Under the pieces are notes generated by a model. It was not told the DNA's origin. It searched no databases and saw only the letters and a list, made by a program, of their open reading frames with translations. A DNA stretch of 17,962 nucleotides, taken from the NCBI GenBank assembly GCA_946631075.1, contig CAMOZS010000015.1, positions 1-17,962 of the forward strand, written 5' to 3'. This DNA comes from an uncultured Bacillota bacterium (GTDB taxonomy: Bacteria > Bacillota > Clostridia > Peptostreptococcales > Anaerovoracaceae). This document shows positions 1 through 6,165 of the stretch, one piece after another (within the stretch, counting starts at the first letter, position 1; every line of letters begins with the position of its first letter). The position numbers and the translations under genes were made by a program.

Positions 1-470
1 GCAGCCAGAGCTGCTTATGAGGCATTGACCGATGATCAGAAGGCCCTGGTGGACGCCGCGGTCCTGGAAGAATTGACCGATGCGGAAGCGGACATCCAAA
101 AGGCGAAAGCCGATAAGGCAGCCGCAGATGCTGTAGTTGAGGCCATCAATGAAATGGACGAGTCCGACCCGGACAGCGTAGCTGCGGCCCGCACCGCCTA
201 TAACTCCCTGACGGACGATCAGAAAGCCCTGGTGGATGCTGACGCCCTGGAGAAACTGACGGCGGCAGAAGCTGCTATAGAAAAGGATGAACTGGATAAG
301 GCAGCCGCAGCCGCTGCGGAGAAGGCCATCAATGATATGGATCCTTCGGATCCGGACAGCGTAGCTGCAGCCAGAGCTGCTTACGATGGACTGACCGATG
401 ATCAGAAAGCCCTTGTAAATGCTGATGTCCTGAAGAAACTGACGGATGCGGAAGAGAACCTTCCCCAGTA
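1..470 (+). repeat. 183-bp (61-residue) tandem coding repeat
   Basis: The same segment starts at 1, 184 and 367, an exact period of 183 bp. The first 17 bases at 1-17 and 367-383 are identical, while the copy at 184 has diverged mainly at third codon positions. The last copy breaks off near 465, where the beta domains begin. More copies probably lie to the left. The pattern is typical of length-variable stalk repeats in surface proteins. Confidence 0.85.
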
Positions 471-1266
471 CCAGGTCGACATTTCCACATTATTGGATTC
501 TATAACGATCGATCCCGGTGAGTGGGATGGAGGGAGACCCTATTGTCCCTTCAGTCGCAAAATAAAGATCAAGGGGACCGATACGACGACCTATCTCTAT
601 GAAGGTAAGGATTATACAGCAGAATACCTGAACAATACCGATGCCGGTACAGGAACGGTGATCGTAACAGGTATAGGAAATTACAAAGGCACGAAGGAAA
701 TGCAGTTCACGATCAAGCCGCTCGATATGGACTGGTGGAGTGAATACTTTACGATCACACCGACTCAGACCACTTATAACGGCAAGGTCAGAACACCTGC
801 CTTGAAGGTGACCGATACTGAAGAGTACACTTATCCGGTCCCGACAGAGTCGGATTACGATCTTTCCTGCGCAACTGACCGCAGATCCGTTGGCAGCCAT
901 GAAGTGGCCATTGACTTCAAGGGAAACTATGAAGGACAATACGAGTTTACCTTCAAGATCAACCCGAAGGGGACCAAGCTGGCCAAGCTGAAAAAAGGCA
1001 AGAAGTCCATGACAGTCAAGTGGAAGAAACAGACGGCCAGGATGCCAAAAGCCAGGATCACCGGCTATCAGATCAGGTACTCCCTCAAGTCCAGCATGAA
1101 GAAGTCGAAGATGGTCAAGGTAAAGGGCTACAAGAAGACTTCCAAGAAGATCAAGAAGCTCAAGTCCAAGAAGAAATACTATGTACAGATCAGGACCTAC
1201 ACAGTAGTTAAGGGCAAGGCCTACTACTCGCCGTGGAGCAAGAAGAAGGCAGTGAAGGTCAGGTAG
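1..1266 (+). CDS. Secreted repeat protein, 3' part only (helical repeats, two beta domains, Fn3-like end)
   Basis: The frame is open from base 1, so the gene begins left of the window; 421 residues are visible. Residues 1-154 are repeats with the core (V)AAARxAYxxLTDDQKALV, a helical spacer repeat seen in many surface proteins of Firmicutes and Actinobacteria. Residues about 157-243 and 244-320 are two beta-rich modules; the first carries the NxTDAGTxTVxVTGxGNYKGT pattern found in secreted proteins of gut anaerobes. Residues 322-421 resemble an Fn3-like domain (SMTVKWKK, ITGYQIRYS, YYVQIRTY) and are extremely lysine-rich. There is no LPXTG motif or membrane anchor at the C-terminus, so the protein is probably released or held by an N-terminal domain or by charge. 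The ligand is unknown. A terminator follows 37 bp after the stop. Extracellular location is inferred from domain types, since the signal peptide would lie outside the window. Confidence 0.85.
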   Translation, partial: AARAAYEALTDDQKALVDAAVLEELTDAEADIQKAKADKAAADAVVEAINEMDESDPDSVAAARTAYNSLTDDQKALVDADALEKLTAAEAAIEKDELDKAAAAAAEKAINDMDPSDPDSVAAARAAYDGLTDDQKALVNADVLKKLTDAEENLPQYQVDISTLLDSITIDPGEWDGGRPYCPFSRKIKIKGTDTTTYLYEGKDYTAEYLNNTDAGTGTVIVTGIGNYKGTKEMQFTIKPLDMDWWSEYFTITPTQTTYNGKVRTPALKVTDTEEYTYPVPTESDYDLSCATDRRSVGSHEVAIDFKGNYEGQYEFTFKINPKGTKLAKLKKGKKSMTVKWKKQTARMPKARITGYQIRYSLKSSMKKSKMVKVKGYKKTSKKIKKLKSKKKYYVQIRTYTVVKGKAYYSPWSKKKAVKVR

Positions 1267-1302
1267 ATCTGAACAGACAAATAACCGATAGCTGAGGAAG
1301 AG

Positions 1303-1340
1303 GCAGCCGCGTCAGAGAGATCTGAAGCGGTTGCTTTTTT
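1303..1340 (+). terminator. Rho-independent terminator of the secreted repeat protein
   Basis: Stem GCAGCCGC (1303-1310) pairs with GCGGTTGC (1327-1334) over 8 bp with one G-U pair; a 16-base loop separates the arms and six T follow (1335-1340). It lies 37 bp after the stop codon. Confidence 0.8.
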
Positions 1341-1346
1341 CTTCGT

Positions 1347-1357
1347 GCAAAGGCTGG
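1347..1357 (+). repeat. Dispersed 11-mer GCAAAGGCTGG, copy 1 of 6
   Basis: Exact copies lie at 1347-1357 (+), 1493-1503 (-), 11134-11144 (+), 12390-12400 (-, inside sbcD), 13523-13533 (+, inside sbcC) and 16826-16836 (+). Four copies have a T in front. Near matches are at 2960 (last base A) and about 10453 (-, first base A). Four of six are intergenic. Confidence 0.75.
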
Positions 1358-1390
1358 CCGGTCGGCCAAGGGTTTCCAAATATTGGCATC

Positions 1391-1663
1391 TTTGTACAAA
1401 TTCGGGATTTCTCCTATGTTATGTACAAAAAATCTCGGAACTTTTGTACAAAAAACAGGAAACCGAGGGCAAGATGTACAAAAAAACCATGCCCAGCCTT
1501 TGCATCGCGGCCCTGGAGCAAGGCCTGGTTTACCATAAGCGGCCCATAAAACTTGATGACTTCCAGATCTTTGGACATAAGGGCTTAGAAATCGGATTTT
1601 TGTACAGAAATCCCGAAGAATTTTGGACTTTATTACATGGAAATCCAGCTTTTGTACAAAAAA
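1391..1663. repeat. Cluster of TTTTGTACAAAA-type repeats
   Basis: TGTACA occurs at 1393, 1422, 1445, 1475, 1601 and 1653, nearly always flanked by T-runs on the left and A-runs on the right. Four copies have AAATC placed upstream: on the + strand at 1430 (15 bases from AAATC to TGTACA), 1589 (12) and 1641 (12), and on the - strand reading from 1410 (12). A 12-bp inverted match TTCGGGATTTCT (1401-1412) / AGAAATCCCGAA (1606-1617) belongs to the same family. The irregular spacing and the presence of both orientations exclude a CRISPR array. The function is not known to me; protein-binding sites or remnants of a dispersed intergenic repeat are the main options. Confidence 0.7.
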
Positions 1664-1711
1664 CTGTGACTGGACCGGATCCGCCGAAGGGAAAAAGAAA
1701 AAAATGAAAAA

Positions 1712-1744
1712 TTGTTAGCACTCACTCTTGACGAGTGCTAACAA
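1712..1744 (+). promoter_or_regulatory. CIRCE operator (HrcA binding site)
   Basis: TTAGCACTC, nine bases, GAGTGCTAA (1715-1741) matches the CIRCE consensus exactly, and the arms extend to 12 bp each (TTG and CAA outside). CIRCE is the operator of the heat-shock repressor HrcA. The -35 element of the hsp20 promoter starts inside the 9-base spacer, so bound HrcA would block RNA polymerase. Confidence 0.95.
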
Positions 1745-1756
1745 AAGTGGTAATAT
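1728..1756 (+). promoter_or_regulatory. Sigma-A promoter of hsp20
   Basis: The -35 TTGACG (1728-1733) and -10 TAATAT (1751-1756) are separated by 17 bp. The -35 overlaps the CIRCE operator. Predicted start is near 1763, leaving a leader of about 70 nt before the ATG. Confidence 0.85.
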
Positions 1757-1831
1757 ACAGTTGCAAGGGGGAAAAGGAAAAGAGAGACCAACCAAAGTAA
1801 AGAATAAATTGACATAAAGGAGGAATGAATT

Positions 1832-2272
1832 ATGTTGATGCCTACTATTTTCGGAGAAAGATTATTTGATGACTTTATGGATGATTTCGGATTCCCAAGT
1901 GTAGACCGGATCGCTGCCAGCAAGAACACATCGAACCTGATGAGGACCGATATCAGAGAAACTGAGGACAGTTACGAACTGGATGTCGAACTGCCGGGAT
2001 ACAAGAAGGAAGACGTCAAGGCTCAGCTCAAGGACGGATACCTTACCATCAACGTTTCCAAGAACGAGAACAACGACGTCAAGGATGAGAACGGCAAGTA
2101 CCTCAGAAGAGAACGTTACTCCGGCTCCATGAGCAGAAGCTTCTACGTCGGCGAGGACGTTCAGGAATCCGATATCAGAGCCAAATTCGAAGACGGTGTT
2201 CTGAAACTGGGCTTCCCGAAAGAACAGCCCAAGAAGGTCGAAGAACCCAAGTACATCGCCATCGAAGGTTAA
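1832..2272 (+). CDS. Small heat-shock protein, Hsp20/alpha-crystallin family
   Basis: This ATP-independent holdase binds unfolding proteins in the cytoplasm and keeps them ready for refolding by DnaK/GroEL-type machines. The protein has 146 residues, normal for bacterial Hsp20. A short N-terminal arm (MLMPTIFGERLFDDFMDDF) of the kind found in clostridial Hsp18 proteins is followed by the alpha-crystallin domain at about 38-130, with ELPGYKKEDV (53-62), GYLTI (69-73) and DGVLKL (121-126). The C-terminal tail carries the I-x-I oligomerisation motif as IAI (142-144). An AAAGGAGGA ribosome site (1816-1824) sits 7 bases before the ATG. The gene is monocistronic: it has its own promoter and CIRCE upstream and a terminator downstream. 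Regulation by HrcA, with induction on heat or protein stress, is a strong inference from the operator. Confidence 0.97.
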   Translation: MLMPTIFGERLFDDFMDDFGFPSVDRIAASKNTSNLMRTDIRETEDSYELDVELPGYKKEDVKAQLKDGYLTINVSKNENNDVKDENGKYLRRERYSGSMSRSFYVGEDVQESDIRAKFEDGVLKLGFPKEQPKKVEEPKYIAIEG

Positions 2273-2327
2273 GAGTGAGGGCGGCCCGGCCGCCTGAGCC
2301 CTGGCTTCGGGACAATGATAACTCAGT

Positions 2328-2355
2328 AAAAAGGCCGTGGAAACACGGCTTTTTT
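2328..2355 (+). terminator. Rho-independent terminator of hsp20
   Basis: Stem GCCGTG (2334-2339) / CACGGC (2344-2349) closes a GAAA loop and is extended by A-T pairs and a G-T pair; a run of T follows (2350-2355). The A-run on the left could make it work in both directions. A separate GC-rich hairpin, GGCGGC-CCG-GCCGCC (2280-2294), lies just after the hsp20 stop. Confidence 0.85.
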
Positions 2356-2410
2356 GCTTGCCTGATTTGTGATAGAATAGTTTAGCATCAAACAGGAGGA
2401 GCGAGGACAA

Positions 2411-3001
2411 ATGTCGATCGTTTATGATTATTTCGGAGGACTGTATATCAATCTGACCAACCGGTGTCCCTGCCGGTGCGAATTTTGCATAAAGAATTTT
2501 ACCAACAGCCTGGGAACAGCCGATTCCCTGATGCTGGATCACGAGCCGTCGGTGGAGGAGGTCAAGGCCGAGCTTCGCCGGTGGGACGTGCAGAATTACG
2601 ATGAAGTGATCTTCTGCGGCTACGGAGAGCCCACCGAGCGGCTGGAGGAGCTGCTGGAGATCGCCCGCTTCATCAAGGCGGCCTACGGCAAACCCATCCG
2701 GATCAATACCATAGGCCTTGCCGACCTGATCTGGGAGAGGGAAACGGCTCCGGACCTGGCCGGGATCATCGACGCGGTGTCCATCAGCATGAACGAGGCC
2801 GACGCCGAGAGCTTCGACCGTCTCTGCCATCCCAGGTTCGGGCCCGGCTCCTACGAGGCCCTGCTCAAATACATCGAGGATGTGAAACAGTATGTGCCCG
2901 ACGTGGCCGTATCGGTAGTCAGCGGCAGCATCAGCCGCGAAGCTCTGGAGAAGTGCCGTGCAAAGGCTGAGGAAATGGGGGTCCGGTTCAAAGTCCGGTA
3001 G
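2411..3001 (+). CDS. TatD-associated radical SAM protein
   Basis: The radical SAM motif C19-x3-C23-x2-C26 (within NRCPCRCEFC) would bind the [4Fe-4S] cluster that cleaves S-adenosylmethionine. GYGEPT (70-75) is the SAM-binding GGEP-like motif. Length (196 residues), YINLTNRC, IKNFTNSLG, FCGYGEPTERL, INTIGLADL and LCHPRFG match the small family of radical SAM proteins usually found beside or fused to TatD-type metal-dependent DNases; their reaction is not known to me. No tatD gene lies in this window. The start at 2411 follows AGGAGG (2394-2399) at a long 11-base spacing, with a second GAGG closer. A TAGAAT -10-like box lies at 2373-2378 without a convincing -35. The next gene starts 6 bp after the stop, so the two are probably co-transcribed. 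Confidence 0.9.
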   Translation: MSIVYDYFGGLYINLTNRCPCRCEFCIKNFTNSLGTADSLMLDHEPSVEEVKAELRRWDVQNYDEVIFCGYGEPTERLEELLEIARFIKAAYGKPIRINTIGLADLIWERETAPDLAGIIDAVSISMNEADAESFDRLCHPRFGPGSYEALLKYIEDVKQYVPDVAVSVVSGSISREALEKCRAKAEEMGVRFKVR

Positions 3002-3007
3002 CAAACT

Positions 3008-3514
3008 ATGTCAAAGAAAAACAAACAGAAAAATACCCATAAGACCAACGCGGTCCGGATCGTCGAGGCGGAAGGGATCGAATACCGGATGCACGAATAC
3101 GATGCTCCCGAAGGCTTCCTGGACGGAGTGTCCGTGGCGACCGCCCTGGGCCAGGACCTGGACCAGGTCTATAAGACCCTGGTCACCGTCGGAGCCAGCC
3201 GGCAGAATTACGTCTGCGTGATCCCGGTAGCGGACGAACTGGACCTCAAAAAAGCGGCCAAACATTTCGGCGAGAAGAAGATCGAGATGCTCCCGTCCAG
3301 ACAGATCACCCAGACCACAGGCTACATCAAAGGCGGCTGTTCCCCCGTGGGAATGAAAAAACCTTTTCCCACGGCCGTGGACCTGAAGGCAGAAGACCTT
3401 TCGACCATCATGGTCAGCGGCGGTAAAGTAGGGCTGCAGATGGAACTTCCGGTGGAAGACCTGCTGAGGATCACCGGGGCCCAGCTGGCCGACCTGACCG
3501 TGGAAAGAGAATAA
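3008..3514 (+). CDS. ybaK: YbaK/EbsC-family aminoacyl-tRNA deacylase (Cys-tRNA(Pro) type)
   Basis: This 168-residue cytoplasmic protein belongs to the YbaK/ProX editing family. YbaK removes cysteine wrongly attached to tRNA(Pro) by prolyl-tRNA synthetase, acting in trans. Visible family features are a lysine-rich N-terminus, the VYKTLV motif with conserved Lys56, and the GYIKGGCSPVG loop (105-115), followed by VDLKAEDLSTIMVSGGKVGLQM, typical of YbaK. The start lies 6 bp after the radical SAM stop and has no clear ribosome site, which suggests translational coupling. The nhaC-like gene follows 24 bp downstream. Specificity for Cys-tRNA(Pro) over related substrates is taken from the family and not proven by the sequence. 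Confidence 0.93.
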   Translation: MSKKNKQKNTHKTNAVRIVEAEGIEYRMHEYDAPEGFLDGVSVATALGQDLDQVYKTLVTVGASRQNYVCVIPVADELDLKKAAKHFGEKKIEMLPSRQITQTTGYIKGGCSPVGMKKPFPTAVDLKAEDLSTIMVSGGKVGLQMELPVEDLLRITGAQLADLTVERE

Positions 3515-3538
3515 ACAGTCCGAAGAAGTGGAGTAAAC

Positions 3539-4858
3539 ATGGGAATCCTCGTCGCCTTCATCATTTTCATATTGTGTATGATCGGTGCCCTGATCATGGA
3601 TGTGACCCTGGTCCTGCCCCTGCTGGTGGGCCTGGTCCTCTTCACTGCCCTGGGCCTTCGCAGAGGGTTCGCGGCCGGCCAGTTGGCCGCCTGGAGCTGG
3701 GGGTCCATCAAGGACTCCCTGGTCGTGATCCTGGTCATGCTGAGCATCGGCTTTCTGACCGCCGCCTGGCGGGTCTGCGGGACCATCACCGTCTTCGTCT
3801 ACTACGGGATGATGGTGATCGTGCCGCCCCTGTTTTTGCTGATCACCTATCTGCTGTCCAGCCTCCTGAGCTATGCCATCGGGACATCCTTCGGCGTGGC
3901 CGGGACCCTGGGCGTCATTTTCATGGCCCTGGCCAGAAGCGGCGGAGTGAATCCGGTCCTGACCGCCGGCGTGCTCCTGTCCGGCATCTATTTCGGCGAC
4001 CGGGGATCCCCGGTCTCTTCCTCAGCCAACATGGTGGCGGGAGTGACCAAAACAGAGATCCTGCCCAATGTCCGGCTGATGATGAAGAGCGGCCTTCTGC
4101 CCCTGCTGATCACCGTAGGGATCTATACCTTCCTGTCGGTGACCCATCCCATCAGCCACGTGGACCCGGAGATCATCGCGGCCTTTGAGAAGGAATTTTC
4201 CCTTTCTGTCTGGGCCTTCGCTCCGGCGGTCCTGATGCTCCTGCTTCCCCTGCTGAAAGTGGGGATCTTCATCTCCATCGGAGCCAGCGTGGTCAGCGCG
4301 GTCCTGGTGGCCTGGCTGGTCCAGGGAGTGCCCCTGCTGCAGGTCCTGGCCGCCTGTGTCATGGGCTACCACAGCAGCGGAGAGGGCCTGGGAGCCATCC
4401 TGGACGGAGGCGGCCTGATCTCCATGGTCGAGATCGCCGTGATCCTGGTGATCTCCTGCGCCTATTCCGGGATCTTCAGCGGAACCGACATGCTCCGGGA
4501 TATCCAGAGCCTGCTGATCAAAGGCTGCCGGAAGCTGGGCCGCTACGGGGTGACTCTGATCGTAGGCCTTCTGAGCAGCGTGATCTTCTGCAACCAGACC
4601 ATCGCGACCCTGATGTGCAACGACCTGATGACCAAACCCTATCTGGATACGGGAGGAAGCCGTCAGGAGCTGGCCATCGATATGGAAAACACCCTGATCG
4701 TGATGGTGGGCCTGATCCCCTGGTGCATCGCCTGCAGCGTGCCCCTGGCATTCTTCAATGTAGGGCCCGAGGCCATTCCCTATGCCTGCTATCTGTACAT
4801 CATGCCCCTGAGCTATTTCTTCACGAAGCGCCGCTGGTTCGCGAACCGGGCAGAATGA
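3539..4858 (+). CDS. NhaC-family Na+/H+ antiporter-like membrane protein
   Basis: A 439-residue integral membrane protein with about 10-12 hydrophobic segments throughout. The stretch FGDRGSPVSSSANMVAGVT (from residue 152) matches the conserved GDxxSPxSxxxN region of NhaC, where polar residues line the ion path. A second conserved stretch appears as FSGTDMLRDI and FCNQTIATLMC in the C-terminal half. NhaC proteins exchange Na+ for H+, and some relatives move amino or organic acids, so the substrate is uncertain. The ribosome site is weak (TGGAG at 3529-3533). It is the last gene of the + strand group starting at 2411. Its final 38 bp overlap the end of the minus-strand DUF6382 gene, with a 12-bp palindrome GGTTCGCGAACC (4836-4847) inside the overlap. 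Confidence 0.9.
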   Translation: MGILVAFIIFILCMIGALIMDVTLVLPLLVGLVLFTALGLRRGFAAGQLAAWSWGSIKDSLVVILVMLSIGFLTAAWRVCGTITVFVYYGMMVIVPPLFLLITYLLSSLLSYAIGTSFGVAGTLGVIFMALARSGGVNPVLTAGVLLSGIYFGDRGSPVSSSANMVAGVTKTEILPNVRLMMKSGLLPLLITVGIYTFLSVTHPISHVDPEIIAAFEKEFSLSVWAFAPAVLMLLLPLLKVGIFISIGASVVSAVLVAWLVQGVPLLQVLAACVMGYHSSGEGLGAILDGGGLISMVEIAVILVISCAYSGIFSGTDMLRDIQSLLIKGCRKLGRYGVTLIVGLLSSVIFCNQTIATLMCNDLMTKPYLDTGGSRQELAIDMENTLIVMVGLIPWCIACSVPLAFFNVGPEAIPYACYLYIMPLSYFFTKRRWFANRAE

Positions 4859-5381
4859 TCTCTTCCAGCTGCCGGCGGGCGGACCCGATGACCCGGATCA
4901 TATCCCCGGTGTTCAGGCAGTTGTAGTACATGTCCCGGGCAAAGCGGTCGATGATGCCGGTATGAGTATCGCGCAGGTCCTGTTTCAGCTGGGCAAGGAA
5001 GAGAAGAAGGCTGCGGAGAAGGGCGGAGGAGCCGGAGGCCATCGGAATGAAGGCGATCCGGATCCGGCCGCTTTTTTTGTCGTAAAAAACAGTTTCTGTC
5101 CGGATGACGGCCCGCTCCGGCGCCAGGAGGTATTCCGGCGCCCGGTCCAGGATCCGCAGGGTCTCTTCCATCAGATAGAGGGCATCCTCCGTCCGCTCGA
5201 TCCGAAAGGAGCTGAGGGGGGCAAAGCCGCTGCAGTCATAGGTCGCGTCCAGCCCTTGCTCGTGCCGCAGGAAGGACACGGGGAAAAAGCCTGGGCAGGT
5301 CCCGGAGGCCAGGATGACCTGTTCGTGCTGATAGAAGGGGTTCTTTGAAAATGTCAGCCGGTAATTGTTTCTTTCCCACAT
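4821..5381 (-). CDS. DUF6382-type protein lacking an FHA domain (Tad cluster)
   Basis: About 186 residues from ATG at 5381; a GTG at 5390 would add three residues (MNH). The sequence YRLTFSKN, CPGFFPVSF, YDCSGFAPL, APEYLLAPERAVI and a YDKKSGRIRIAFIP segment resembles the N-terminal DUF6382 domain that in Clostridia Tad clusters normally precedes a C-terminal FHA phosphopeptide-binding domain. Here the protein ends after the DUF6382 part, with no FHA region. It has no signal peptide or membrane segment and is probably cytoplasmic. It is the last gene of the pilus operon, 16-25 bp after the previous stop depending on start, and its tail overlaps the nhaC-like gene. The ribosome site is poor. 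The assignment rests on remembered family similarity. Confidence 0.7.
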   Translation of the reverse strand: MWERNNYRLTFSKNPFYQHEQVILASGTCPGFFPVSFLRHEQGLDATYDCSGFAPLSSFRIERTEDALYLMEETLRILDRAPEYLLAPERAVIRTETVFYDKKSGRIRIAFIPMASGSSALLRSLLLFLAQLKQDLRDTHTGIIDRFARDMYYNCLNTGDMIRVIGSARRQLEEIILPGSRTSGAS

Positions 5382-5406
5382 ATGGTTCACTCACTTTTTC
5401 TTTCGC

Positions 5407-6165
5407 TCACTTTCCGCCCCCGCATTTGCTGCAGGGGGTGTAACCTTTCCGGATGGCTTCGGTGCGGTCGATGACCGTGGTCCTTCGCTTGATGGTCCGG
5501 CAGCTGCCCCGGTGGTAAGCCGTATCCTCACCCTCAAAGCAGTAGACGATGCTGCCGGAGGGGATGGTCTGGGACTGGCAGGTGGCGCAGGGGCTGTAGC
5601 GGGACCGGATCTGCCCGTTCAGGATCTGGCTGCGGACCGTCGCCTTGACATAGGTGCAGGTCCTGGTATGGTACTTTTCCCCGGACTGAGGGAAGATCCA
5701 GACCGGGTCTTCCGGAAGATCATTCTCCAGTCCTTCTGTTCCCAGAGGCTCGCCGGAATAGTCCTGCCCGACGAAGCCCCGGTATTTGACCCGGGCAGAA
5801 AAGTCCAGACCCCGGCCGAAGCCGGCCGGAAGCCTCAGATCGCTGCTTACCGCAAGCTCATAGGAGGTCAGGTGGTCTGTTTCTCCGTCGGAATAGTCGC
5901 AGAGAAAGTTCTTCAGCTGATATCCGGAAAGGCTGTGGCCAGACTTTGCCAGGCGATGCCGGATCCGCATCCCGGCGGTGGCCGCGGAGACCCCGTCCCG
6001 GGACATGGAGCTTGCCACACAGCTTTCATCCGCCGCGCAGTGGAAGGCGTTTTCCCAGCCGCCCTGGGCCTTGGTGTAGTAGCCCAGGGCCAGGAGCATC
6101 AGCAGGACCAGGGGAAGGAGCATGGCGGCCTCAAGGGTATAGTATCCTCTGGTAGAGTGTCTCAT
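5407..6165 (-). CDS. TadE-like pseudopilin with two C-terminal Cys/His modules
   Basis: The 252-residue product begins with MRHSTRGYYTLEAAMLLPLV, a type IV prepilin-like leader: Gly7, then Glu12 at +5, then a hydrophobic helix. Such TadE-like proteins are minor pilins that help Tad pilus assembly at the outer membrane face. Residues 162-252 hold two copies of a small module, YH-x3-C-x22-C-x2-C (His166/Cys170/Cys193/Cys196 and His218/Cys222/Cys245/Cys248), with the same internal spacing. Each has the YxPCxxC ending seen in zinc-ribbon-like Cys/His modules, so metal binding is likely but inferred. The ATG at 6165 overlaps the preceding gene by 35 bp and has GGAG upstream; the intact prepilin motif supports this start. 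Confidence 0.8.
   Translation of the reverse strand: MRHSTRGYYTLEAAMLLPLVLLMLLALGYYTKAQGGWENAFHCAADESCVASSMSRDGVSAATAGMRIRHRLAKSGHSLSGYQLKNFLCDYSDGETDHLTSYELAVSSDLRLPAGFGRGLDFSARVKYRGFVGQDYSGEPLGTEGLENDLPEDPVWIFPQSGEKYHTRTCTYVKATVRSQILNGQIRSRYSPCATCQSQTIPSGSIVYCFEGEDTAYHRGSCRTIKRRTTVIDRTEAIRKGYTPCSKCGGGK

Larger units (their letters stand above)
1341..1711. other. Non-coding spacer with clustered short repeats
   Basis: No convincing gene lies between the terminator and the hsp20 operator. Short reading frames exist on both strands, but their peptides merely read the repeated TTTTGTACAAAA motif in different frames (FVQK, LYK, CTK) and lack ribosome binding sites. The spacer contains the TGTACA repeat family, an inverted pair of GCAAAGGCTGG (1347-1357 and 1493-1503), and a perfect small palindrome TGGCCGGTCGGCCA at 1355-1368. 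It is more AT-rich than the flanking genes. Confidence 0.7.

Noticed and set aside
1391..1663. CRISPR array from repeated TGTACA units
   Set aside because: Repeats are too short, occur in both orientations, and spacing is irregular (23, 29, 30, 52, 126 bp).
1331..1721. Short reading frames on both strands in the TGTACA repeat spacer
   Set aside because: They lack ribosome sites, and their peptides are only the repeat motif read in different frames (FVQK, LYK, CTK).
1862..3004. Long minus-strand open frame opposite hsp20 and the radical SAM gene
   Set aside because: It crosses two well-supported genes and a terminator and shows no family features.
4836..4847. GGTTCGCGAACC as a LexA box
   Set aside because: The half-sites are in the opposite order (GTTC then GAAC) and it lies inside coding ends, far from any promoter.
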